Source: JACCTH01 sp963761985
Lineage (GTDB): Bacteria > Actinomycetota > Acidimicrobiia > Spongiisociales > ZC4RG35
NCBI GenBank assembly: GCA_963761985.1
Contig: CAVXIT010000011.1
Location: 42,042 to 106,041, forward strand
Direction: 5' to 3'
Length of the DNA: 64,000 bases
The first letter of the stretch is position 1. Each line of letters opens with the position of its first letter. Position numbers and translations under genes: made by a program. This document shows positions 51,529-60,307 of this stretch, one piece after another. The notes beneath the pieces are model-generated. The model was not told the origin of the DNA. It did not search any database and saw only the letters and a program-made list of their open reading frames with translations.

Positions 51529-52521
51529 ATGTTGGAACAGCGGCGCTCCGACGTGCTGCGAGCTTTGGTCGAAGCACACATCAAGACTGGGGAGCCGGTC
51601 AGTTCTCGGGCGATCCTGGCCGAAACCGACCTTGGCGTGTCGGCCGCGACAATCCGCAACGACCTCGCCTCGCTCGAACGCGATGGTTACGTGGCTCAGC
51701 CCCATACGTCGGCGGGCCGCATCCCCACCCCCCGCGCTTTCCGCTATTACGTCGATCACATCGGGCCGGGCCGGCTCGGGTCATCCGACAACAAGCGCAT
51801 CGCCGCTTTCTTCTCCTCCGTCCAATACGAACTTTCCAATCTGTTTCGAGCCACCTCGCAGCTCCTGGCAGAGGTCACCCATTACCCGTCGGTTGTGGTT
51901 TCACCGGCGGTTTCCGGAGAGGTGGTGCGGGGTTTGCATATCGTCCAGCTTTCCTCCCAGGCGCTCATGGCGGTGCTGGTCACCGATCGGGGCCGGGTTA
52001 TCCAGCACCAAATGCGATGGAACGAAGAGATCGGAGCCGAGGACGTGGCCGAACTTGAGCGGATCGCCGCCCGTTCTTTCGTCGGAGCGGAGCTCGGTCG
52101 CAGCCCGGAAACGCACGATCTTTTCGGCGAACAGCCGGCGATGGTTCGTGAGGTGGGGCAGGCACTGATGACATTGCTGCGTCAAAGTGCCAACTCGCCC
52201 GGCGAGATATATGTGGGCGGGACGCGGGAGATGGCCTATGGCTGGCCCAACCTGGGAGCGGTCCACCGGGTGCTCGAAGTCCTCGAAAGGGAGGCTGAGT
52301 TGTTGAGTCTTCTGGTCCACGCTTCTGGAGTCTCGATCCGAATCGGGGAGGAAGTGCCGGTGGCCGAAGGGCTCGACCTCGCTGTGGTTTCGACGACCTA
52401 CGAGGCGGGCGGGGCGGAAGGCTCGATCGGCGTCATTGGTCCGATGCGAATGAATTACCGCGCAACGATCTCGGCAGTGGAGAAAGTCGGGCAGGCTCTT
52501 CAAGACCGCATAAGTAGCTGA
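51529..52521 (+). CDS. hrcA: Heat-inducible transcription repressor HrcA
   Basis: Represses chaperone genes by binding CIRCE; GroEL is needed for its activity. 330 residues: winged helix at the N-terminus (RRSDVLRALVEAHIKTGEPVSSRAILAETDLGVSAATIRNDLASLERDGYVAQPHTSAGRIPT) with the SAATIRND recognition helix and SAGRIPTPRAFRYYVD, then the GAF-like dimerisation domain with the terminal GVIGPMRMNYRATISAVE. Start ATG at 51529, a few bases after the CIRCE-like operator. It is followed by dnaJ 18 bases later. Autoregulation is inferred from the operator. Confidence 0.95.
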   Translation: MLEQRRSDVLRALVEAHIKTGEPVSSRAILAETDLGVSAATIRNDLASLERDGYVAQPHTSAGRIPTPRAFRYYVDHIGPGRLGSSDNKRIAAFFSSVQYELSNLFRATSQLLAEVTHYPSVVVSPAVSGEVVRGLHIVQLSSQALMAVLVTDRGRVIQHQMRWNEEIGAEDVAELERIAARSFVGAELGRSPETHDLFGEQPAMVREVGQALMTLLRQSANSPGEIYVGGTREMAYGWPNLGAVHRVLEVLEREAELLSLLVHASGVSIRIGEEVPVAEGLDLAVVSTTYEAGGAEGSIGVIGPMRMNYRATISAVEKVGQALQDRISS

Positions 52522-52539
52522 GCCTCTCCCCGTAGCCTT

Positions 52540-53622
52540 ATGCCAATCACCTCCCGCGACTACTACGCCGATCTCGGACTCGAACGCAACGCCACGCCGG
52601 ACGACATCAGACGTGCGTTTCGCAGGCTCGCCCGCGATTCGCACCCCGATGTCAACCCCGGTGATGCCGGCGCTGACGCCAAATTTCGGCGTATCGCCGA
52701 GGCCTACGAAGTCCTGAGCGACCCCGCGCGAAAAGCCTCGTATGACCGTGGGGATGTCCTCGACTTTGGAGATCTCTTTTCAGGCGTGGGTGGGCTTGAC
52801 GATCTCATTCGTTCGGTTTTCGGAGACGGGGGATTCTTCGGACAGACGTCCCGACCAGCGTCGCGCGGTCGCGATCTCCTGGTGACGACGGAGGTCGATC
52901 TCAACGTTGCTGCTTTCGGCGGAGAGTCCGAGGTCAAGTTTCGATCTGCGGTGACCTGTGAGTCATGCGCAGGGCGGGGGACCGCACCCGGCACTTCACC
53001 GGTTACCTGTCCAACTTGTGGCGGGGCTGGCAGCGTGCGGGTCGCTCGTCGCGGTCTCCTCGGAACGATGATGAGCGTTACTGCTTGCTCAACGTGCAGC
53101 GGGCAGGGAACCCTGGTCACCGACCCGTGTCCTCAATGTCGCGGTGTGGGGGCGCGCGATTTGGATCGGTCGGTACGCGTCGAAATTCCGGCGGGAGTTC
53201 CGGCCGGCACCCGCCTCCGTCTCACCGGCCACGGTGAATCGGCGGGGCGGAGAGGCGGACCGGGCGATCTCCACGTCGAGGTGAGGGTGAAGCCGCACGC
53301 TCTTTTCGAGAGAACCGGCGATGACCTGGGATATGAGCTGCGTCTGGGGATCGCCGAGGCGTCGCTGGGGACGAAAGTCGATGTTCCACTCCTCGAGGGA
53401 GGCACCGAACCATTGGAGGTTCCAGCCGGCACCCAACCTGGCACTCGATTCCGGTTGTCAGACCTGGGTACGGCGCGTCTCGGCCGGCGCGGCCGCGGGG
53501 ATCTCGTCGTGCACACGATCGTCGAAGTCCCCACCACGCTCAGCCTTGAACAGGAGGAGGCACTGCGTGCTTTCGCTGCCGCCGCCGGTGAGAATCCGCG
53601 CAAGCGGCGCCGCCGGCGATAG
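52540..53622 (+). CDS. dnaJ: Chaperone protein DnaJ
   Basis: DnaK co-chaperone. 360 residues: J domain with HPD (SHPDVN) at ~residue 33, short Gly/Phe region, four CxxCxGxG zinc-binding repeats (CESCAGRG, CPTCGGAG, CSTCSGQG, CPQCRGVG), then substrate-binding domains with GDLHVEVRVKPHALFERTGDDL and PAGTQPGTRFRL. Ends in a basic KRRRRR tail. Type I DnaJ, complete. In the hrcA-dnaJ operon this is the usual second gene. DnaK and GrpE are not in the window. Confidence 0.96.
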   Translation: MPITSRDYYADLGLERNATPDDIRRAFRRLARDSHPDVNPGDAGADAKFRRIAEAYEVLSDPARKASYDRGDVLDFGDLFSGVGGLDDLIRSVFGDGGFFGQTSRPASRGRDLLVTTEVDLNVAAFGGESEVKFRSAVTCESCAGRGTAPGTSPVTCPTCGGAGSVRVARRGLLGTMMSVTACSTCSGQGTLVTDPCPQCRGVGARDLDRSVRVEIPAGVPAGTRLRLTGHGESAGRRGGPGDLHVEVRVKPHALFERTGDDLGYELRLGIAEASLGTKVDVPLLEGGTEPLEVPAGTQPGTRFRLSDLGTARLGRRGRGDLVVHTIVEVPTTLSLEQEEALRAFAAAAGENPRKRRRRR

Positions 53623-53646
53623 CTTCGTGATTTGGGCGCCTGATTA

Positions 53647-54309
53647 GTGGCGCACATCCCTCACCTCTACCTTCCCCGTCCCTGGGGGGAAGAAGACGTT
53701 GTCCTCGAGCCGCCGCAGATCCACCACCTCGAGCGCGTGCTTCGACTGCGCTCGGGTGAAGTCGTTTCTTACACAGATGGGGAGGGCACGGTTGGCGCCG
53801 GGCCCTGGGAAAAAGGTTCGATTCGTCGCGAAGGGGAGGAGCAGGTCGAACCTCTTGGCGAATTGGAGCTGGCGGTCGCGCCGCCTCATGACCGGGATCG
53901 GCTGCGCTGGCTGGTCGAAAAGGCCGCAGAGCTGGAGGTCACCCGCATCCGTTGGCTCCGAACCAGGTACGGCAATGCCCGGCCCAACCTGCTCACCCGG
54001 AGCCAGGAATGGGCGGCCGCCGCGCTTGAACAAAGCCGGGGTGCCTGGCTTACCGCCGTTGACTCCACCTGGGTGACCCCAGCCGAGCTCAACAGCGACC
54101 TTCCTACCGTTGCCGCCGATCCGTCGGGAAATCGCTTGAACCAGGCTCTGCCACTAAGAGTGATGATCGGTCCGGAGGGTGGCTGGGAGCCGGGAGAGAT
54201 CCCCTCCGAGATCCCGCGGATCAACCTGGGGAGAAACATCCTCCGGACCGAAACCGCGGCGGTCGTGGCGATCGTCGTCTGTCGGGGTAAAAACAGGACC
54301 AGTGACTAG
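53647..54309 (+). CDS. rsmE: 16S rRNA (uracil1498-N3)-methyltransferase
   Basis: SPOUT-class methyltransferase that methylates U1498 of 16S rRNA. 220 residues, slightly short. N-terminal PUA-like part (HIPHLYLPRPW, IHHLERVLRLRSGE), then the trefoil-knot domain: VEKAAELEVTRIRWLRTR, WAAAALEQSRGAW, IGPEGGWEPGEI and LGRNILRTETAAVVAI, all hallmarks. It is preceded by dnaJ with 24 bases between and follows the order dnaJ-rsmE common in actinobacteria. GTG/ATG choice: GTG at 53647. Confidence 0.93.
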   Translation: MAHIPHLYLPRPWGEEDVVLEPPQIHHLERVLRLRSGEVVSYTDGEGTVGAGPWEKGSIRREGEEQVEPLGELELAVAPPHDRDRLRWLVEKAAELEVTRIRWLRTRYGNARPNLLTRSQEWAAAALEQSRGAWLTAVDSTWVTPAELNSDLPTVAADPSGNRLNQALPLRVMIGPEGGWEPGEIPSEIPRINLGRNILRTETAAVVAIVVCRGKNRTSD

Positions 54310-54334
54310 TTCCACCCGACCACTCTCGGTGGTA

Positions 54335-54799
54335 GTGTCGAAAGCGGCTAGGAGGCAGGGCATCGTCGACAACTTTGATAAGGCGCTGGGCGAGCGCCTC
54401 CGGACGGCACGCCGCCATCGCGGCTGGTCGCTCCAGGAGGTCGAGCGGCGTTCCGAGTTCGAATTCAGGTCGTCGGTCCTCGGTGCGTACGAACGGGGAG
54501 AACGGGCGATTTCGGTCCAGCGTTTACATCGACTGGCAGCCTTGTACCAGATCGAAGTCGCTCATTTGATCCCCAGTGACCCTGAGAACGACGGCGAAGT
54601 CACCATCGACCTCGACGAGATCGGCCGCATCGACAGTGACGTCTCGGACCTGATCGAGCGCTTTCTGGTGGCTATCCAGATGCGCCGGCGAGCCGGCTCG
54701 GTGACGATGGCGGTTCGACACGGCGACCTCGAACTTCTGGCCGCGCTGGCCCGCTCGGATCGGACGACCATAAGCAAGGTACTGTCCCAGCTCGAATGA
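54335..54799 (+). CDS. BldD-family XRE transcriptional regulator
   Basis: A 154-residue homologue of the Streptomyces developmental regulator BldD. HTH domain (residues ~16-80): FDKALGERLRTARRHRGWSL, RSSVLGAYERGERAISVQRL, LAALYQIEVAHLIP, all strongly like BldD. The C-terminal domain (~90-154) has IDLDEI and FLVAIQMRRRAGSVTMAVRHGDLELLA, aligned with BldD's c-di-GMP site RxD-x8-RxxD. Here R117 is kept but the Asp is R119, while R128 and D131 remain, so only half the signature is intact. GTG at 54335 is used; AGGAGG lies further downstream before an ATC. The ATGA overlap places HIT in the same operon. Confidence 0.88.
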   Translation: MSKAARRQGIVDNFDKALGERLRTARRHRGWSLQEVERRSEFEFRSSVLGAYERGERAISVQRLHRLAALYQIEVAHLIPSDPENDGEVTIDLDEIGRIDSDVSDLIERFLVAIQMRRRAGSVTMAVRHGDLELLAALARSDRTTISKVLSQLE

Positions 54800-55140
54800 G
54801 CGACTGCCTCTTTTGCCGCTTGGCGGCAGGCGACATCCCCTCGACCCGGATCGCAGATAGCGACGATGCCATGGCTTTTCGAGACATCAATCCGGTCGCC
54901 CCCGATCATGTTCTCGTCATTCCCAAGGTGCACATCGGTTCGCTGGCGGAACTCGACTTTGACCAACCCGAACACGCTCGTATCTGGATCGCGATGAGCC
55001 GAATGGCGAGTGCAATAGCTGACGATCACCCCAACGGCTGGCGTCTGGTTACCAACATCGGAGACGAAGGCGGCCAAACAGTGGGCCATCTCCACCTGCA
55101 TGTGCTGGCGGGTCGGCGGTTTACCTGGCCGCCGGGATAG
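54796..55140 (+). CDS. HIT family (HINT-like) nucleotide-binding protein
   Basis: A 114-residue histidine-triad hydrolase: N-terminal zinc pair in CLFCRLAAGDIPS, substrate region FRDINPVAPDHVLVIPKVHI, NIGDEGGQTVGHLHLHVLAGR with the triad HxHxH. These enzymes hydrolyse AMP-lysine or nucleoside phosphoramidates; the real substrate is unknown. Normal length, complete. ATG in the overlap with the BldD-like gene. Between its stop and phoH (66 bases) is a TATAAT box. Confidence 0.95.
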   Translation: MSDCLFCRLAAGDIPSTRIADSDDAMAFRDINPVAPDHVLVIPKVHIGSLAELDFDQPEHARIWIAMSRMASAIADDHPNGWRLVTNIGDEGGQTVGHLHLHVLAGRRFTWPPG

Positions 55141-55171
55141 CCGATAGTTAGGGCGTAACAAGCCGCATCGG

Positions 55172-55177
55172 TATAAT
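55172..55177 (+). promoter_or_regulatory. Candidate -10 box in front of phoH
   Basis: A perfect TATAAT lies 30 bases upstream of the phoH GTG. At the 17-18 base distance the -35 region reads TTAGGG/TAGGGC, a poor match, so an extended or activator-dependent promoter is possible. It would start the phoH-pgpH-ybeY-corC-era series. Confidence 0.45.
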
Positions 55178-55206
55178 TCCAACTTGATCTCCCCGGCCGA
55201 TCTGCC

Positions 55207-56175
55207 GTGACTCCCGACTTAGTCGAACAACGCTTGCGCGTCCCCTCAAACCATTTGATGCTCGATTTGCTCGGGCAGGCTGACGCCAACCTCAAAGCGC
55301 TCGAGCAGGCTTTTCCTCGCGTGGTGATGGTGGCGCGCGGGAACGAGGTAACGATCTCGGGGCCAGCTCCAGAAGTCGAAGAGGCGCGGACTGCACTGGA
55401 CGAGATGCTGCAGCTCGTCCAGGAGGGGGGCAGCCTCGACCTTCATCGAGTGGAACAGCTGGTCGGCATGGTGCGCGACTCGGTCCCGAGCCCGGCGGGT
55501 GTTCTAACCGATGGCTTGTCAGTGGGCCGAGGGAAGCTCGTGCGACCCAAGACCCATGGCCAGCATCGCTACATCAGTGCGATTCGGGAGAACACAGTCA
55601 CGTTCGGAATTGGTCCGGCCGGAACGGGCAAGACCTATCTGGCGATGGCGGCCGCAGTCGAGGCTTTGACGGCCGGGGCTGTTCGCCGCATCATCCTCAC
55701 CCGTCCCGCCGTCGAAGCCGGCGAGCGGTTGGGATTTCTCCCCGGAGATCTGTTCGCCAAGATCGACCCCTACCTGCGACCTCTCTATGACGCCCTTTGG
55801 GACATGCTTGGCCCAGAAGAGACAACTCGCCTGACCGAGCGCGGCACGATCGAAATCGCGCCGCTCGCCTACATGAGGGGCCGCACTCTCAACGACGCCT
55901 GCGTCATCCTCGACGAGGCCCAGAACTCATCCGCCGAGCAAATGAAGATGTTTCTCACCCGGCTCGGTTTCAATTCGAAGATGATCGTCACCGGCGACGC
56001 CACCCAGACCGACCTCCCACCCCAAAAGCTGTCGGGCCTGGCCACGGTCCGCCGGATCCTCGCCGAGATTCCCGGAGTGGCTTTCGTCGAGCTGACCAGT
56101 AAGGACGTCGTTCGCCATCGCATCGTCGCCGCGATTGTCGACGCCTACGCGCGAGCGGAAATCGAAGACCGATGA
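55207..56175 (+). CDS. phoH: PhoH-like ATPase
   Basis: A 322-residue cytoplasmic ATPase, the usual companion of ybeY. N-terminal KH-like segment (~residues 30-75), then the RecA-like domain with Walker A GIGPAGTGKTYLAMA (~residue 140), LTRPAVEAGERLGFLPGD, PLAYMRGRTLN, Walker B VILDEAQNSS and GDATQTDLP. It is thought to assist RNA metabolism together with YbeY. GTG start. Ends in an ATGA overlap with the 7TM-HD gene. Confidence 0.95.
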   Translation: MTPDLVEQRLRVPSNHLMLDLLGQADANLKALEQAFPRVVMVARGNEVTISGPAPEVEEARTALDEMLQLVQEGGSLDLHRVEQLVGMVRDSVPSPAGVLTDGLSVGRGKLVRPKTHGQHRYISAIRENTVTFGIGPAGTGKTYLAMAAAVEALTAGAVRRIILTRPAVEAGERLGFLPGDLFAKIDPYLRPLYDALWDMLGPEETTRLTERGTIEIAPLAYMRGRTLNDACVILDEAQNSSAEQMKMFLTRLGFNSKMIVTGDATQTDLPPQKLSGLATVRRILAEIPGVAFVELTSKDVVRHRIVAAIVDAYARAEIEDR

Positions 56176-58679
56176 ATCGCGCCAGCGTGATACGGGGGGC
56201 AATCCTCCTCGCCACTTCGGTAGGCGCCTGGATGATGCTGTCCCTCGGTGGAAACGAGCTCACCGCCCTTCTGCCGGGACAACTAGCGCCGCGGGACTAC
56301 GACGCTCGCGTCGCGGCCCAGGTTGTCGACGAACTAGCGACCGCAACCAATCGGGACGAGGCCGAGGCGGCCGTGCCCGATCAACTTTCCCGTGATGAAG
56401 GCGCCGAGCAGGCCGGAATCGCGGTCATCGAGGAGATAATTCAGAACGCCGCCAGCGGAGTGCTCGATCCAGCTCTCCCGGTCCCTGCCCTCGTTCTCCC
56501 CGCCCAAACTGTGGAGACGACGGCATCGGTTTCCACTACGGCCGGGGAGCTGGCAGTGATCGAGGTTGGGGGAAGGGCTTTTCTCGATGCGGACTCCGAC
56601 GAAACCTTCACGGAAGGCGAGGGCGCGTTGGATCGAGGTTTGCGAGGAATTTCGGTATTGATATACGACGAGAACGGCTTCCAGATCGGCACCGCCGAAA
56701 CCCAAAGCGATGGAACTTGGAGCACTCAGGTCAACGTGGTTCCGGCGTGGGTGTCGGTCGATGGATCCGATCCCGACTTCCCGGATTCGTTGACGCTCGC
56801 CACCGCAAACGACCTCCAAGAAGTGGACTGCGACGACAACGTCTGCGTTTCTATGCCGGTGGGGTACCAAGCGGCGGTGCTGCCCCTCGAGGTGCAGGCG
56901 GCGGCCCTACAGGCCGAGCATGAAAGCCTGAGCCCGGCAACAGTCGAGCTCCTGGTCGCCTACGCCACCGGAGATGTAGTGCGGGCCGCGATCGGCGAAC
57001 CGAGCTGGATCGGAGCCGTGGCAGAAGGCGCCCAAAGCGAACTTGCCGAGATCTTTGGGACCCGCGTGACCGCCGGCGACTTGGCGCAGATTCGCAACGA
57101 TGTTCTCGCCAACCCGCCTCTGGTCCTGATCGGCTCCACCGCCGATCCCGACGGACGTAGTGCGGCCGCCGACATCGTCAGCCAGGCTGTCCAAGCCAAC
57201 TACGTGTTCGACCGCGAAGCTACGGAGTTGCAGGAACAACTGGCCCGCGACGAGGTCGAGGAAGTAGTTGTCAACTTCCTGCCCGGTCAGAACATTGTCC
57301 GCGAAGGCGAACCGCTGTCCGCTTTGCACATCGAAGCAATTGAGGAAACCAATGCGGTCAACCTCGCCGAGAGCGGGCAGTCGCTCGGTCTCTTCGCCGT
57401 CTTGACGGCGATGATCGTTTCGATCGGAACCTACCTCGCCCGGTTCCGAAGGGAGTTCTGGGACCGCACGCGAATGGCCGCCCTTCTCGGCCTTTTGATC
57501 GTGCTGGCCGCAGGCTCGGTCCGGCTCACGATTCAGGCACAAGCCGGGGTCGAGTCCGTCGCGGCCTGGTACCTGTTGCCGACCGTGATCTTCGGTCTCA
57601 TGACCACCGTCTTGTTCGACTCACGGGTGGCGGCGGTGATGAGCCTGGCCATGGCTGTGCTGGTCGCCACCGGCACCCGCGACCCGGGACTGACCGCGTA
57701 CGCAGCCATGTCGACCATGGTCCCGGTTGCCTTTGTGTCGAGCCTTTCCACCCGGGGCGGTTATCGCAGAGCAGTGATCGCCTCTGCGGCCTCAGTAGCG
57801 GTCATCGCCGCGGCCGTCGCCTGGTACTTCCACACCGCTCCCGATCAACAACCCTGGCTGGTGATTGGCTCGTCCGCGGCGCTTGCCGCCGGGATCTCGG
57901 TTGTCAGTGCGCTGCTCGGGTTGGCGGTCTTGCAGTTCTTCGAGAGTGCATTCGATATCACCACCAATTTGCGGCTGCTCGAACTGACCGACCTCAACCA
58001 CGATGCCCTGGCGTTGCTCCAGGAAAAGGCCTTCGGAACCTTCAACCACTCGCTCATGGTTGGCACCCTCGCTGATGCGGCGGCGCGAGCGGTCGGAGCC
58101 AACCCGCTGCTCGCCCGGGCCGCGGCCTACTACCACGACCTCGGCAAGACGGTGAACCCCACCTTTTTCATCGAGAACCAGTTCGGCGGCGGCAACCCCC
58201 ACGACGAGGTTCCGCCCCGGCAGTCTGTCGAGATGATCCGCAATCACGTCACCGAGGGCGTCGCGCTCGCCCGCAAATATCGAATCCCCACGGAGGTGGC
58301 CGAAGCGATCGTCAGCCATCACGGCGACGGCATCATGCGTTTCTTCTACGAAAAGGCCCGTCTGGCTGAGGGGGAGGACATCGACCCCGACGATTTCCGT
58401 CATACCGGCCACAAACCGCGCTCAGCCGAAATGGCCATAGTGATGCTGGCTGACTCGCTCGAGGCTGCCTGCCGGGCGGTCTTTCAGGCCGAGGAGCCAA
58501 CTCCGCAGGCAATCGAGAAAGTTGTGACCCGCGTGATCGATGAGAAGGTCAACGACGGCCAGCTCACCGAGTCATCACTCACGCTCGCCCAGCTCACTCG
58601 AGCCCGCCGAGCATTCCTCGAGGCCCTGGTTGGCCACTATCACCAGCGGATCCAATATCCGAATTTCCCCGGCACCTGA
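56172..58679 (+). CDS. pgpH: 7TM-HD cyclic-di-AMP phosphodiesterase (PgpH/YqfF type) with extracellular SdrD-like insertion
   Basis: An 835-residue membrane phosphodiesterase that hydrolyses c-di-AMP. One N-terminal helix, a large extracytoplasmic domain, seven further helices (~residues 400-590, e.g. SLGLFAVLTAMIVSIGTYL), and an HD domain with FNHSLMVGTLADAAARAVGANPL and AAYYHDLGKT (H655/D656), SHHGDG and MLADSLEAA. Within the extracellular part, residues ~128-228 (GGRAFLDADSDETFTEGEGALDRGLRGISVLIYDENG split, then ETQSDGTWSTQV) look like an SdrD_B-type beta domain with acidic, Ca-binding-like loops, which I do not know from the standard protein. ATGA overlap with phoH; TGATTG before ybeY. 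Confidence 0.92.
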   Translation: MNRASVIRGAILLATSVGAWMMLSLGGNELTALLPGQLAPRDYDARVAAQVVDELATATNRDEAEAAVPDQLSRDEGAEQAGIAVIEEIIQNAASGVLDPALPVPALVLPAQTVETTASVSTTAGELAVIEVGGRAFLDADSDETFTEGEGALDRGLRGISVLIYDENGFQIGTAETQSDGTWSTQVNVVPAWVSVDGSDPDFPDSLTLATANDLQEVDCDDNVCVSMPVGYQAAVLPLEVQAAALQAEHESLSPATVELLVAYATGDVVRAAIGEPSWIGAVAEGAQSELAEIFGTRVTAGDLAQIRNDVLANPPLVLIGSTADPDGRSAAADIVSQAVQANYVFDREATELQEQLARDEVEEVVVNFLPGQNIVREGEPLSALHIEAIEETNAVNLAESGQSLGLFAVLTAMIVSIGTYLARFRREFWDRTRMAALLGLLIVLAAGSVRLTIQAQAGVESVAAWYLLPTVIFGLMTTVLFDSRVAAVMSLAMAVLVATGTRDPGLTAYAAMSTMVPVAFVSSLSTRGGYRRAVIASAASVAVIAAAVAWYFHTAPDQQPWLVIGSSAALAAGISVVSALLGLAVLQFFESAFDITTNLRLLELTDLNHDALALLQEKAFGTFNHSLMVGTLADAAARAVGANPLLARAAAYYHDLGKTVNPTFFIENQFGGGNPHDEVPPRQSVEMIRNHVTEGVALARKYRIPTEVAEAIVSHHGDGIMRFFYEKARLAEGEDIDPDDFRHTGHKPRSAEMAIVMLADSLEAACRAVFQAEEPTPQAIEKVVTRVIDEKVNDGQLTESSLTLAQLTRARRAFLEALVGHYHQRIQYPNFPGT

Positions 58680-58682
58680 TTG

Positions 58683-59141
58683 ATGGTGGCTGTCGAGGAC
58701 GAGAGCGACTCGGCCGATATAGATCTAGAGCAGATTCGTTCCTGGGGTGAGCAGGTGCTCGCCGCCGAGGGCTACCCGGATTCGGCGGAGGCCTCGATCG
58801 TCCTCGTGACAAGCGACGTCATGGCCAGGCTGAATGCATCCGCGCTCGGTGCCGAGGGCCCGACCGATGTCCTCAGTTTTCCGATCGAACATTTGACGCC
58901 GGGCCAGGTACCAGACACCCAGGGGCCTCCGATCGTGGTCGGCGATGTTTTCCTTTGTCCCGATTACATCCTTCGCCAGGCTGAGGATCTCGGAACCAAC
59001 AAGTCCGACGAGTTCGCCTTACTGGTCACCCATGGACTGCTGCATTGTCTCGGATACGACCATGTCGAGGATGGGGATGCCTCACTCATGGAAGGAAGGG
59101 AACGCGCGCTTTTATCGAACTGGGGAATGACCCGCCGATGA
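58683..59141 (+). CDS. ybeY: Endoribonuclease YbeY (16S rRNA maturation)
   Basis: A 152-residue zinc-dependent single-strand endoribonuclease acting in 16S rRNA 3' processing and quality control. The metal-binding motif HGxLHxxGYDH is present as THGLLHCLGYDH near the C-terminus, with PTDVLSFPIE and VGDVFLCPDYI before it. The ATG at 58683 follows three bases after the 7TM-HD stop; GTG at 58686 is an alternative. The stop overlaps the corC ATG (ATGA). Neighbour order phoH-pgpH-ybeY-corC-era is typical. Confidence 0.94.
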   Translation: MVAVEDESDSADIDLEQIRSWGEQVLAAEGYPDSAEASIVLVTSDVMARLNASALGAEGPTDVLSFPIEHLTPGQVPDTQGPPIVVGDVFLCPDYILRQAEDLGTNKSDEFALLVTHGLLHCLGYDHVEDGDASLMEGRERALLSNWGMTRR

Positions 59142-60307
59142 TCCTCACGATCTTTCTGTCGGCCGCAGCCCTGTTATTGGCCGCGGCGTTGCGGGCCGGC
59201 CTCACATCAGCCCTCCGGACAAATCGCGGTGATGCCTTGCGAGATGCCGCCGAGGGCAGGAACGGCGCGCAGAGGATTGCCCGTCTGCTCGAAGTGCGGG
59301 AAGTCCTCCACCCTTCGATCAACGCCGTGCAGTCGTTTCTCCTTCTCCTCGGGGTAGCGCCCGCCACTTGGGTGTTGACCCGGGGAGTCGCCGGCCTCTC
59401 GGTCGCGGGGGGGATAGCCGCCGCCGTGCTCAGCTTCTGGTTCATAGGCGACTTTCTCGCCCGCGGGGTCGGCCGAGCCCGGCCTGGCGTGCTGGCCTAT
59501 CAACTCGCCCCGTTGCTTGCCCTGGCGGTTCGTCTCGGGCGCGCCGCCAATGAGCTCATCGCCGACGATCAAAGCGAACCCCAAGAGATGCCGGCGGAGG
59601 CTGCCTCCGAGGAGGAGGAAGGCGAGCGCGAACTGATCGACTCGGTTCTCGAGTTCACAGAAACAATCGTGCGCGAGGTCATGGTTCCCCGCCAGGACAT
59701 GGTCACCATTGCCCTCGACAGCGATCTCGCCCAACTCGCCACTGTGTCCGCCGAGAAGGGCTTCTCGCGCTATCCCGTTACGGATCCCGATGGAGAGGTG
59801 GTCGGGCTTGTGTTGACCAAAGACGTTCTTGGCGCCCATGCGGCGGGCCAAGAGATCACCGATCTGAACGATTTCCTGCGCGAAGCGCCGTTCGTTCCCG
59901 AGAACAAACGGGCCTCGGATCTTCTGCGCGAGATGCAGACCAACAAGAGCCATCTCGCCATGGTTGTCGACGAGTACGGCGACATCACCGGCCTCGTCTC
60001 GATCGAGGACTTGCTCGAGGAGCTCGTGGGAGAGATCTCCGACGAGTTCGACCCCGAGGAAGAGCTCATCGAACACATTGAGGAAGGAGTCGTGCGGGTC
60101 GACGGGAGGCTCGATGTCCAAACGCTCGGCGAGACCTTCGCGATCAAACTGCCGGACCTCGAATGGGACACGGTTGCCGGATTGGTGCTGGGCCTGGCTG
60201 GCCGGGTGCCCGAGGAAGGCGAACGGTTCGAAATAAATGGCCTGGAGCTCGAAGTCCACCGGCTGCAGGGAAGGCGGGTTTCCTCCATCCTGGCTCGACG
60301 CACTTGA
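59138..60307 (+). CDS. CBS-domain membrane protein of the CorC/HlyC (CNNM) family
   Basis: A 389-residue protein: N-terminal DUF21/CNNM membrane domain (~residues 1-150; LTIFLSAAALLLAAALRAG, AVLSFWFIGDFLARGVG), a CBS pair (~residues 195-310; VREVMVPRQDMVTIALDSD, FSRYPVTDPDGEVVGLVLTKDVL, SHLAMVVDEYGDITGLVSIEDLLEELVGEISDEFD) and the C-terminal transporter-associated CorC_HlyC domain (VVRVDGRLDVQTL). Members are linked to Mg2+ or Co2+ transport. ATG at 59138 is used; a longer frame overlapping ybeY is not homologous. It shares the A of its TGA stop with the era ATG. Confidence 0.94.
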   Translation: MILTIFLSAAALLLAAALRAGLTSALRTNRGDALRDAAEGRNGAQRIARLLEVREVLHPSINAVQSFLLLLGVAPATWVLTRGVAGLSVAGGIAAAVLSFWFIGDFLARGVGRARPGVLAYQLAPLLALAVRLGRAANELIADDQSEPQEMPAEAASEEEEGERELIDSVLEFTETIVREVMVPRQDMVTIALDSDLAQLATVSAEKGFSRYPVTDPDGEVVGLVLTKDVLGAHAAGQEITDLNDFLREAPFVPENKRASDLLREMQTNKSHLAMVVDEYGDITGLVSIEDLLEELVGEISDEFDPEEELIEHIEEGVVRVDGRLDVQTLGETFAIKLPDLEWDTVAGLVLGLAGRVPEEGERFEINGLELEVHRLQGRRVSSILARRT

